In this document: positions 1-10,506 of the stretch, piece after piece
Layout of the letters: each line of letters begins with the position of its first letter
How positions within the stretch are numbered: position 1 is the first letter of the stretch
Assembly (NCBI GenBank): GCA_013397075.1
Contig: VWZS01006719.1
Coordinates: 930,257-994,256, forward strand
Direction: 5' to 3'
Source of the DNA: Rhabdornis inornatus
Lineage: Eukaryota > Chordata > Aves > Passeriformes > Rhabdornithidae
DNA: 64,000 bases
Position numbers and translations under genes: made by a program
Notes under the pieces: generated by a model
The model's database searches: none
Seen by the model: only the letters and a program-made list of their open reading frames with translations
Told to the model about the DNA's origin: nothing

Positions 1-194
1 ACAGAACAGCAATGCCAGGGCATTCTGTGCAGTTCTGTGATGTTCTATAAATGAAAATGCATTCTGACCATAAGCTTGCATCTCCTGGATTACACAGTCA
101 CATTTTCTCAGTTCTCAGGTATTTCTCATTTCACAGATTATTTTACCCCTGATTTCCAACTGGCCATTATCTCCTTGCATCAGATGTAGCAGAA

Positions 195-270
195 CATACA
201 CACACACACACACATATATATACACATATACCTCTATATATATATATGTATATATATAAAATATATATAT
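195..270. repeat. (CA)n/(TA)n compound microsatellite in CYTH3 intron 7
   Basis: On the plus strand, alternating AC dinucleotides pass into several blocks of TA dinucleotides with short interruptions. It begins about 50 bp downstream of the exon 7 donor in the direction of transcription. Such tracts are length-polymorphic and can form Z-DNA or cruciforms. Confidence 0.9.
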
Positions 271-318
271 TTGGATTATACAAGTACTTCAGAACTCCTG
301 TGGTTTCCTGTGACTGAC

Positions 319-431
319 CTGTAGACTGGAAGACTCCTGGGTTACAAAGGCAATAGCGTGAAGCAAAAGCTTCCATCATACGGTCAATTTTTTGAGCCTC
401 TCCTGGGAGTCTGAAGCTCCACAGAAACTGC
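319..431 (-). CDS. CYTH3: CYTH3 coding exon 7 (Sec7 catalytic segment)
   Basis: The 113-bp exon encodes residues 150-186, QFLWSFRLPGEAQKIDR then MMEAFASRYCLCNPGVFQST, and the first base of Asp187. The Glu of LPGEAQ is the glutamic finger that displaces the Mg and beta-phosphate of ARF-GDP, so the catalytic residue is intact. The acceptor is CTTCTGTAG|GC and the donor ACAG|GTCAGT has an uncommon C at +3. Exon 8 is outside the window. The reading frame stays open for a further 50 codons into intron 7, through a microsatellite. Confidence 0.96.
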
Positions 432-2460
432 CTACAGAAGGGAAGAATAGTTGTTAGACTCATTCCAGTATTCATATATTAAATATTTATTACAAATAAT
501 CCAAAACAAACGGAAAAAGAAAAAAAAATCAGCATTGTCTATATAGAATGTCCTAGAAATATATTCTCAATCTCTCAACACACAAGTCAGGAGCTATTAT
601 AAAGCAACATGCACAGATGGCTAGCCCAGTAACTCAGCCAGCAACACTGCATGCTATCAGGCAAGATAATATGGCAGTTCATATTCTGAGGCTCTCTCTT
701 TTTTCCAGACTAGTAAACAATTTTCTGTATGCATCCCATTTTTGCCATGAGAATGCTATGTGGGAAAAAAAATTAGTTCAATCTTCTCTGGGTTTCCTGG
801 CTACAAAAAGCAATGAACAGTCAGCTAGACTTTATTCACAATGTAAAAAGACACATTATACAAAACATTTCTGGTGTAAGGAGAGAGAAACAAGGAATAC
901 AGAAGGACTTAACATATTCACTTAAATTCATACAAAACCTTTTAAAAGTTGTAACAACCAGAAGAAAACCCCGCTGCTTAGAGAGGTGCTGCCTGTCTAC
1001 TGTAAGCTCACCCTACAAGAATCAGACCTAGGCCTCAAAAAGAACAACTCATGTCATCATTTCAGTAATTTTGTAATATATGCAGCAGATCTTGCTGCTT
1101 CTTAGCAGCATAAACTGAAATACAGAGTTCACTTTTGTAACTTATTATTTCTACATAGAGGTACACTGGAATGCATACAGGACAGAAGTCTTCACAAATT
1201 TATTTTGGCACACTGTGGCACTAAAATGTTCCAATGAATTTCATCATTTATTCTTTTATCTTGTAACAAAAGAATTACCTGAATTAAACCAGGATCTAAA
1301 CCAGCAAAGTTACATGCTCTGCCATGCAAAACAAGTTCTCACTACTCCCTGTACATTGGATGCCAATATAACAACCATTTATTCCTATCTTCATCGGTTT
1401 TCATTTTAGGACATTATATTCAAGTGTCACAGGCCATCTTTAGTTTGTCAGCTCTATGTACTGTCTTTTACTCACCTCGTGCAAGGTTCCAACCCAGATC
1501 ACGAATTTTGTAAGCTACCAAAATACAAACATTTAATAGTAGCAGCTGCTAAGGAATAATAAAGTTAAACCTAACATCAAATTAGGTAAAAGAGACAGGA
1601 ATACGAAGCTTCCCAGACAAGCTTCAGCAGCCACAGAAAAGGCTTCTTTGGCCCAAGCCTCAGGCAGCTCAAGTTATCATCACCACATCACTCAACCATA
1701 GCAAAGCTGTTCTGACTCCACATCACAAGGCACTGCACCAGAAACAAAGATCACACGGACATTTCCATTTATCTGGTGTCAGGAGGGAATCATTTGTGGC
1801 AAAAAAACAGGCAGAACTGTCCAAGTCAACTTAATTTGATCAATCTGTTACAGATTTTCATCAAGATGAGAAGGGATCTCACAAGGTCAGGGTATGCAAG
1901 CATCCCAGATAAATCAAGAGAACTGTTCATGTAGCAAGGGAAAAAATAAACTAAGGTATCACACTCTCTTTCACATGACAAGTAGGAAACTGAGGCAAGC
2001 AGAAGGAAATCACTTGTTTCATTACCTCTCTGTGACTGAACATAATCAGTGACTACAGTCAGAGGATTTCTCCCCTCCTTGCCCAGAAGGACAAGTTGGG
2101 GTGGAATAAAAGGAGGAAGAAAATTACTTAAGAGTTTATTTATTTTTTAACCTATCTCTGTGCTAAGATGTAAAACAGGTCTTCAAATGTCCACATATGG
2201 CAGGCACACCAAGGAGTAACAGCTGTTTTAGTTGTTTGTATTTGTCTGAAATTACTAGGAGTTTTCACCCTCAAAGGCAGCACACACACAAGCCATCAGA
2301 AGGGTTAAACAGAGCTGTCTCTGCTCACTTGCACAGTAATTTGTACAGTTGTGCCGAGCTGTAGAGCAGCTTTCTGACAAATAAATCAACACAGTGACTC
2401 ATATAGACATGCAAGTTGATAGAGGAAGCTCAGGTCAAAAAACAGAAAGAATTTACTCAC
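432..2460 (-). other. CYTH3: CYTH3 intron 6
   Basis: This AT-rich intron of about 2.0 kb lies between exons 6 and 7. Small open frames occur (for example on the plus strand at 617-925), but none shows family features. I recognised no mobile element. Confidence 0.85.
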
Positions 2461-2541
2461 CTTAAGGCTTGTACAAGATTGAGATCAGCGAACTCATGGA
2501 GTTCAACAAAAGCCTGAAGAACTTTAATATTAAATTCATCT
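2461..2541 (-). CDS. CYTH3: CYTH3 coding exon 6 (Sec7, middle)
   Basis: The 81-bp exon encodes residues 123-149, DEFNIKVLQAFVELHEF then ADLNLVQALR, completing the split Arg of exon 5 and starting a split Arg149. It is part of the Sec7 helical core that forms the ARF-binding groove and appears near-identical to human. The acceptor is TTTCATAG|AG and the donor AAG|GTGAGT is consensus. Confidence 0.95.
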
Positions 2542-5081
2542 CTATGAAAGACAAAAATTGAAATAGACAATTACAATTCTGACCTTTAAAGACTTGTTAG
2601 TTATCTCAATTTGCTTACAAAAATAAATAAGGAAATAAACAATCATACTGATCAAATAAAGTCATCAGAAACAATCTACACATTATTTGAGAGGTATTTT
2701 CATATTTAACAGTAGTTGTTTGCCAATTTTTGCTGGTAGGTCAGCAAAAGCCGGTACATTCGAACTTATTTTAGAACTGCTTATATAAATTACCTAATAA
2801 TAGCCGTGCCTTCTTTGCTTCACATTTACTATTACTGTACCTGCCTTGACACAGGAGGATGCCTGAGAAATTTATTCAGTTAAAAGCCTTCTGCAGAAAT
2901 TGTCATGAATTTTCAAAACAATGGTTAATGCAAGACTAATTTCTTTAGCCATAAAACATGCAACGAACAAACTATCTTTTTTCCACTCTAAGAACAGAAA
3001 ATATTAAAGCAGTATCTTAATTTATGTACAGAGATAAGAAACAAAAATGCTTCTATTGATTGCATCCAAGAAAAAGAACAGCTTTTGAAAAGAGCTATTT
3101 AGCATGTACTGTACTCTTACTCCATTCCCAAGAATTGGTACAACAAAGTTAACTAAAATCAGAAGAGGTTTTGAATGGGCTTCCTCTCACCCATCTCCTA
3201 TATTGGTATGTAGATCATGAGCCAATTCATGTTTTGTTTGATGCAAGGGTGTTCAAATTCAAAAGTAACATTTAAACATCAATGAACACAAAACCATGTG
3301 GATGGACAGAACTTGGCCTACACCATCACTGAGTTCCTGTGCCAGAAGAATAAAGGTTTAGAATCCTCAGGGTGTGCTTTAAACACCTCACCAACACAGA
3401 ATGCTGTGTATCAACCTCCACCCAAAAATAGAAAGGTGTGCACCCACCAGGAATTATCTGTTGCTTTGCTGACTAACTGCGTAGTCAGACTAACCTGCAA
3501 CTCAGGAGTAAATACCTTAAAACCAACTGTTCATTTATTAGCATGTTCCCACATTGTTTACAGAAAAACACACCAGTTCTGTCAGCAAATCCAAGCAATT
3601 CCCATCAAATTTAGTAATGCACAATTCAACTGGGAAACTGCTTTTCAATTAAGTGGCATGAGAGTGCAATAAAAGAGTATAAAAGAGGGGTATGTTTTTA
3701 CGTTAAGCAAATTATTTATTTTGTTTATAGAGTACTTGTGCTGGGTACACTTCCAAAGACACAAGATAAATAATACAAATGCTCCAGGAAGCCACTTAAA
3801 AAAAAGAAGTGAAGACTTACCCACACAGAAAAAAAACATAACTCTTTTTTTAGAATGCAATTCATCCCTTACTTATTATAATTTTTGCTATATTTTTAAG
3901 TGTTATCTTTTTCCATTTCACCATTCACTTTTTCAGTTTGCTGAGTGCTTTAAGCCTCTAACAGTAAATAGTATAGAATGCATCCCTTTATGGCAGAATG
4001 TTATATAAATATTTCAGTCTGTTGACTAACCTGGTCTTCTCTCCAGCTATATTTAGCTAGAGTACAGAAGTAATTTATGATGGGCCTATGAGAGGGGTGG
4101 CAAAGCACGAGAGAATGACCTCAGACATAATTCTGTTGTATAAAAACTGTTGACATGTCTACATATTCTGCATAGGGACTTCATAACAAAGATCTATTTT
4201 CAAAATACTCATATTACAGTAAAAACTTTCATTGAACCTATGAAAGCCAAGAGGAAACTGCTAAGCAAAAACCATGACATTGCTGCTGGAACCAGACTGA
4301 AGAGTGTCTCAAAAGAGACCTGCCACAACCCATCACCACAGCAGCACATCCTAAATGAGTCACCTTTGAGAGCTCCCTAAGTGGAACATGTGCCAGCACA
4401 TACATACACACACACTCCAACCCACTGCATTGCTGCCTCTCTCAGCTGCCTCTTTAAAATCAATTATTGGGTTACACAGCAATGGAAGTCACTTGCATTC
4501 TGACTGTGTTTTGCAACAGTGTGAATAAATACGTGCACTGCATGTTTATTGTATCAGGATTGATAAGGACAGGGTGCAGCTGCCCTTGGAGGCACCTGCT
4601 TAGCAATGGGACGTGTGCGTGCAGGGAAGTCACAACACTAAAACCTGCTTGCAACTGCTGTCCCAGGAAGTACCTGCTTTAATAAGTAATTTCTTTACTG
4701 TCCAATTATTACTGACTGTAAATCACTCCTCCTCTGGACACAGTACTAAGAGTTACCAGTAGTGTTGTAACACAACTCTCAGACATTCCAAAAAAGCTCA
4801 GGGTATTGAATTCCACACTACAGACAAATGTTTTGGTTTACTCATAATACTAAACTATAGTTAATTAAACACCATTCCATAATGTATCCATTTAAAAATA
4901 ACAACCTAACAGGAAGAAAACCTATCACAATACTGTAGCAGTTTTACATCCCCTCTGCAGCTTTTAAGGATCTCAGAGCACTCGAGCAGCTCTCTCCTGC
5001 AGTGAAGGAAAAGGGAACTACCCAAAACCTGTAAAAGTGCTTTGTAAGCTCAAGAGCAAAGTTCCAACATTTCTACTTTAC
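2542..5081 (-). other. CYTH3: CYTH3 intron 5
   Basis: This AT-rich intron of about 2.5 kb has no recognisable gene or repeat family. A plus-strand open frame at 3298-3672 (124 codons) has unremarkable composition and no family resemblance, so it is treated as chance. Confidence 0.85.
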
Positions 5082-5200
5082 CTTTCACCGAGGTAATCTC
5101 CAATTACCGTTTTATTTAATCCTTCTCCTTTATAAAGGAACTGTGCAATATCTTCTGCAGTGTTGTGCAGGAGGTCATTTTCTATCAGAAACTGTATTCC
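5082..5200 (-). CDS. CYTH3: CYTH3 coding exon 5 (Sec7, N-terminal helices)
   Basis: The 119-bp exon encodes residues 83-122, GIQFLIENDLLHNTAEDIAQ, then FLYKGEGLNKT and VIGDYLGER. It forms the first helices of the Sec7 ARF-GEF domain. The segment LLHNTAEDIAQ differs from the human segment as I recall it (LLQSSPEDVAQ), which is the most variable stretch of the window's coding sequence. The acceptor is TTTTCCTAG|GG and the donor AAAG|GTAAAG. Arg122 is split with exon 6. Confidence 0.95.
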
Positions 5201-5795
5201 CTAGGAAAAGAAATTCCAGAGGAAAACGAATGTTATGTCTTCTTCCACAAGCATTTAAGTAAATATCACATAACATTTGGTATTAATATGCTGACACAGA
5301 CATATACATAGCACATTAAGAGTTACATTACCTACAGATTTTTTATTTATTTTAATAAAATGGTAAACAAATGTTTTTCAGTTAGATGAGCAATATTTAG
5401 TACTGGTTTTAAGATGAAAATGAGAACACATTTTTAAGGCTAGAAGTACTAGGTGGCAGTTTGAATCCCTCAACCCTAAATATTTCATTTGAAAGATCAA
5501 ATATTAATTGAATAATGATTGCATGTTGCTCTTTGGAGCTAATGTGTGAGCTGGCCTGCTCCCAACATTGCATCAATGTCTGCAGAGCCATAATCTGCAA
5601 AATCATATAATGAAGAGGTACGGAGAAACAACTTAATTACCACCATGACACAAAATAAAGCATCTGGTGTAATCTACAAACTGCAACCCAATACATCAAG
5701 CCACTACTTGCAATAGGAAGTCACAGCTGAAGATACTGAAACCAGTTTAAAAGAGTTTATGCTGACATTGGGATTATCAGTGAATTCTGGTTGTG

Positions 5796-5845
5796 CTGGA
5801 ACTAAACTACTCACAAAGGACTGGAACTACACTACTCACAAAGGG
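5796..5845. repeat. 25-bp tandem duplication
   Basis: Two adjacent 25-bp units (5796-5820 and 5821-5845) begin CTGGAACTA and share ACTACTCACAAAGG. They differ at only two positions. This is a local duplication within CYTH3 intron 4, and no function is implied. Confidence 0.85.
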
Positions 5846-8838
5846 CTGCTCAGCCAGCTGCTACCAAAGGCAGGTGGAGTCTTACCCTGTCCCTCAGAGG
5901 GTACTTGATGAAGCCCCAGGAGTCCTATCCTCCATAAATTACTGCCCTACAACTGGCACACGCTAGGGAAGCCCAGAGATTTCTCTGGAAAGTGGCAAAG
6001 AAAGGAGACTAAGAGTTATACAGAGATCATGGAAAGGATGGAAGGGATGTTGTTGTGACTCTGAGCAGGTCATGCAGAGATAACCATCCTCTGTACAGCC
6101 CACAGACACAGATGCTGCTACTCCTGCTGAGTTTTCAAACTCTAATAACACACAGGTGAAAAGCAAAAATGGAAACTTGAAGCAGCCTTAATGTCTTTGA
6201 TTCCAAATATGTACAGAAGAGGCTAATAAATTATTACTAATATCCTATACTAGACTATTTCAGAATTTCAAGAACACTAGTTTTTAAATTTCTGCAAGTG
6301 AAGTACTATTTATTTAATTACAACTGAAAAAATCCCTTTTTTTATAGCATAGATGGCCCTCTAGAAATATTTTAAAAATTTATTATCCTTCTGTTAGATT
6401 AATTCTAGTTTTTAATAATAAAATGGTTACCTGCTTGACAAAAAAAGGTCAGTTTTCTGACCTAATTTAACAGGGAAAGTAAACGGTGATGTTACAAAGC
6501 TTTACGCTTTCTTTAGAAAGTCTGGAATGCAATTCTCTCAGAACAATTTCATCATCATCTGAAAATTTTCAATACCAGGCTAGTACTCTGACAACTTAAT
6601 ATTTTGATAAGTCATTTCACAACAGATGTGATTTCTTTGCAAAGAATATGTCCATTATATCTTGAACCACAAATTGCTGAGCTTTCCTCAAAACTGACCA
6701 CTTCAAAGCTTATTTGTACAACATTTGACTACAAAATACAGCTCTTTTTCCCATCCCAAGTTATATACAAAGCTCTCATCTCTGACAATCAAAAAGAGAA
6801 TTTTTCATCTGGTATCAGAAACAGCACTTTCCCTTGATTCAACACCTGGACCATATTATTCATGCTTAGTATAAACAGACTGATCTGAATAGTTTTTTTG
6901 AAGTTGTACAAGTTACTGATAATGGACATGACTTGAAATATGGAAAACAAATTCCTGTGCACAGAAGCAGACACTTTACCATACTGCAAAAATCAATTTA
7001 ATTTTCTTTTTCCTGGATTTTTTTTACATTTTTCCTAAGATGTTAAAGAACCAGAAGTCAAACAGACAGGAAAAGTAATTTGTCTGGGACAACAACTTCA
7101 GTGTCTGGAATAAATGGCAAAATAGGCCAAGCAAACCCCCATCACCTCCTACGCTATCTTTTGTCTTGATGCAAATTTTCTTTCTATACACTGACAGGAG
7201 ACAGATGACAGCTGTGCCAGTTTAACTTACCCACACAAAACTCATGGCTACAGACATTTTCCATATTCACCACAAATACTGCATGGATTTATATTTTTTT
7301 TTATGTCACTGCAATGAAATCTGCTTTGAATTTCATTGCTTTTACGGTAACTCAATTATAAATTCTGCAGTTAATTAAACCCTGCCTTTGTCACAGAGCA
7401 TTCATTTCCTGGGCCCAACACAGGCAGTACCAACTTCAGCACAGCAAATTTCCAGCACAACTTTGTCTCTGCACACAGATTCTTGAAGTGTTTTACAAAC
7501 TTTACCATTACAGCCCTTCCCACACAAGCTCACCAAATCCAAACCCCCAGGTACAACATCATGGAAGTACATAAAACACACCTATTTTCAGAGGGGGCAA
7601 TGGGGAATTGCTCTACACACACACAGATGTGTATTCAAATAGAAGTGATGAAAGAAAATTACCTAATTGTGTTCCTGCTAATACGAAAACATGAGACCTC
7701 TGTTATCTGGTTTTAAAGGAGGAAACTTCGTGGGTTCAACCCAAGTGTTATTACCCCAGTTCTTTGGCATTCCTAAATCCAACTTCCCTCCCGTTTCTGA
7801 ATGAAAAACATCCTTTTCCCAGTGAGTCCCAGGCAGCTTTTCCCAGCACCAGAAGGATGTGTACTTCAGCTGTCTGTAACTTAACACAGCAGCTGCAAAC
7901 AACACCACGGCCCAGCTTCAGAGCAGACAGCTACTGCAGCCACCACTGATCAAAGGCATTATTAAGAAATTACTACTTTAAGTCTGCTCACCACATTTAA
8001 ATTATGTTACAGTAGCAATGTGGCCACAGCATTTATTTATAGAAATAATTTCATCCAGCAAGGACCGTAACAAAAAATAGTTAATGCTGGAATGAAAGCA
8101 TCTGACATCATCTTGTGACTTTGCCACAAACTTCCAGGACTTGAAAGAGCTAGAGGACCACAGGAAACTACAAGGATATTTGGGAGCATTCTGCCCTCGA
8201 GAGAACAGAAGTTAAGCAGTCACCAAAACGGAAAATAAAAATAAAAGACATGGCCAGTGGTTTAGAAAGGGTTCTTGTACTCGAGAATTTCTGGCAAACT
8301 GGAAACAGTTTGAAGAACAGAAGCCATCACTGTACTTGAAACATTTCAGAAAAGCCACCAAAATGTAACTGAACTCAACACAATTGGAAAGAAAACATGT
8401 CAAGAACACAGAAAAACAAACGCTAAATGATTTCCAAAAAGATCTTAGAGAACACTCTTCACAAATTCAAAATGGAATCTGAATTACAAACAATAGAAGA
8501 CAATAAAACACAGCAAGGAAGATGAAATACGAAAAGCAAAAGCTAAAGGTCAAACATGTCAAAGAAGCTCTTTTAAATATTGCAGGGGAAGTCTGTAAGA
8601 GAATGTGCAGGTCCCCAAATTTTCCAGAAACTTAACAACTATTTAAGAAACAGAGGCACTTCAGAAAGAACTGCATTATTTCCTGGCTACATGCAGAGCA
8701 CAATTCTTGAAACTGGTAACCAAGTTTATACAAGTCAGATAGGAACACATCTACAAGTATATATGTACATACAAAAATACAGATATTCACACATGCCTTT
8801 TTCAGAAACAGATTTTAGATATCTAAATAAAATATATA

Positions 8839-8865
8839 ATATAATCCAAATAGAATGGATTATAT
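8839..8865. repeat. AT-rich inverted repeat (hairpin)
   Basis: The left arm, ending TATAATCCA at 8848, pairs with TGGATTATA at 8856-8864. The stem is 10 bp when the flanking A/T pair is counted, and the loop is 7 nt. Overlapping near-palindromes follow on the right. It is likely a slippage or cruciform-prone AT tract and too weak to call a miRNA precursor. Confidence 0.6.
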
Positions 8866-9318
8866 ATCCATTATCCAAATATATCTGCATGAGAACAAAT
8901 TAAAAAATATGGCGAAGGTATTTTGAAAGATAAAAATAGGAGAGCATTAAAGAATAAGAAGTATGACCTCACTAACAACCACACATAAAAAAATTTTTAA
9001 TTATATTTGACATATCAACAGAGAACACCTCTACCAGGTACAGAGCAAGCCAGGTCAATCAATACCTGGCATATTTGGTTGTTGATAAGTAACCTCCATT
9101 ATCAAGGGCTCGTTTAAGTGAAAGAAGCATGCAACTGGCACCTGACCTAATGGCTGCTTCCAGTTTAACCCTCTGCTCAGTGTGTTACAGGACATGCAAG
9201 TAAGGCCTATGAACTTACATTATCAAAAATATTTCTTTAAAAAACCACAGACATATTTGTCATAGACTGTACTACAAGCAGAAACTTGATTCCTGACAAG
9301 TGAAAGAAAATTCTCTAC

Positions 9319-9385
9319 CTTCTTAGGGTCCATGTTGAATTTCTTCCTTCCCATGGCTATTTGCTTATTTCTTTGTGTAGTTTTG
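9319..9385 (-). CDS. CYTH3: CYTH3 coding exon 4 (linker into Sec7)
   Basis: The 67-bp exon encodes residues 61-82, KTTQRNKQIAMGRKKF then NMDPKK. This basic linker leads into the Sec7 domain and is nearly invariant among cytohesins. The acceptor is ATGTAG|CA. The donor GTAGAG is weaker than its neighbours because it lacks A at +4. The preceding intron is only 413 bp. Confidence 0.95.
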
Positions 9386-9798
9386 CTACATATGGAGACA
9401 AAGAAGAAAAAACAAGCACTTACCAGTCACTCTTTTACAAAAAGACTTCTAGATGAACTTTTAATTTGCATTTTACTACTACATATTTTCTACTACAAAA
9501 TCAAGACATTCACTTTTTATAATGGAGGAAATTATGATGCTATTTTCAACTCCTTTAAGCAATTGCAGCTTCAGAGACCCATATCCTTATCAACTGGACA
9601 GTAAAATATTACACTCTATCCAACATATTCTCTATCCAAACAAATGACACGCCTGCATAGGATAGTCAGGCTTTAGAACAGACTAAATAAAGGTAATCCA
9701 TTATTTGTTTTGCATGGGAAAGGTATTTCTACTTGCTGCTCCTGGAAGACCCATTGCAAGGTCTTACTGAATCATGTCCATATCTTGGCATTACTTAC
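9386..9798 (-). other. CYTH3: CYTH3 intron 3
   Basis: A short (413 bp) AT-rich intron between exons 3 and 4, with nothing recognisable besides the splice signals. Confidence 0.85.
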
Positions 9799-9863
9799 CT
9801 TTCTTCTACACTCGTCAGATTATCAATTTCAGTCATAACCTCAGCAATTTCAAATTTTAATCT
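9799..9863 (-). CDS. CYTH3: CYTH3 coding exon 3 (coiled coil, second half)
   Basis: The 65-bp exon encodes residues 39-60, RLKFEIAEVMTEIDNL then TSVEES, with the last Ser split over the junction. Hydrophobic heptad positions continue from exon 2. The acceptor is TTTGACAG|AG and the donor AAG|GTAAGT is near-perfect. It is separated from exon 2 by a 560-bp intron. Confidence 0.96.
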
Positions 9864-10423
9864 CTGTCAAAAGAAGGAAGGATAATACATTCATCTACAT
9901 CAGAACATCTTTTGAAATCATTATCATATAATAATATTATCAAATAAATTTTATTTTCTAGTATTTGTTCACTTTTCTTCAGGTAAATAAGAATCTTAGG
10001 GCTTCCTTAGATATTTAAAGATTTTATCACAATGAATGACTGTTAAGCACATGAACCTGCACTCTCAGTGTGTACTCATGCCAGAGCACCAAGACCAAGC
10101 TGCCTTATCACTCAATAGGATTTCTTTACCCACATTTCTCACTCACTCCTATCCTGGATAGAAATCTGCTATTTAATGAGTTTTTGATTACACAAATCAA
10201 ATGTGGACATCTGCATACATTGCATTACATAAATTCAGAAGTTAATATTTTTAAAAGCACACATATGATGCATAAATCCTGTTCACTATCAGGAGTATTT
10301 AGTTTAAGTAGTTTTTATGCTTTTAAAACCATTACCTGAAATTCATATTTAGGCCTGAAGCTTAGCTCTGTAACTTAATCTACTAAAGGAGTCTTCTAAG
10401 GATCTTTACAGTAAATCAATTAC
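9864..10423 (-). other. CYTH3: CYTH3 intron 2
   Basis: A 560-bp AT-rich intron between exons 2 and 3. No repeat family or credible coding frame was seen. Confidence 0.85.
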
Positions 10424-10506
10424 CTCAATATCATCAATCAGTTCTTTTTTCCTGCGACGAATATTTAAAAGCTCTTCTCTTTCTTCCATGGAGAGGTCAT
10501 CAGGCA
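10424..10506 (-). CDS. CYTH3: CYTH3 coding exon 2 (coiled coil, first half)
   Basis: The 83-bp exon encodes residues 11-38, starting VPDDLSMEEREELLNIRRR and ending DDIE. This is the conserved start of the cytohesin N-terminal coiled coil, which in the family mediates homodimerisation and binding of scaffolds such as tamalin and CYTIP. The acceptor is TTCCAG|TG and the donor GAG|GTAATT. Human CYTH3 differs at only a few positions as I recall it. Confidence 0.96.

Larger units (their letters stand above)
5201..9318 (-). other. CYTH3: CYTH3 intron 4
   Basis: This intron of about 4.1 kb contains a 25-bp tandem duplication (5796-5845) and an AT-rich hairpin (8839-8865). Nothing else in it is recognised, and its short open frames look random. 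Confidence 0.85.
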
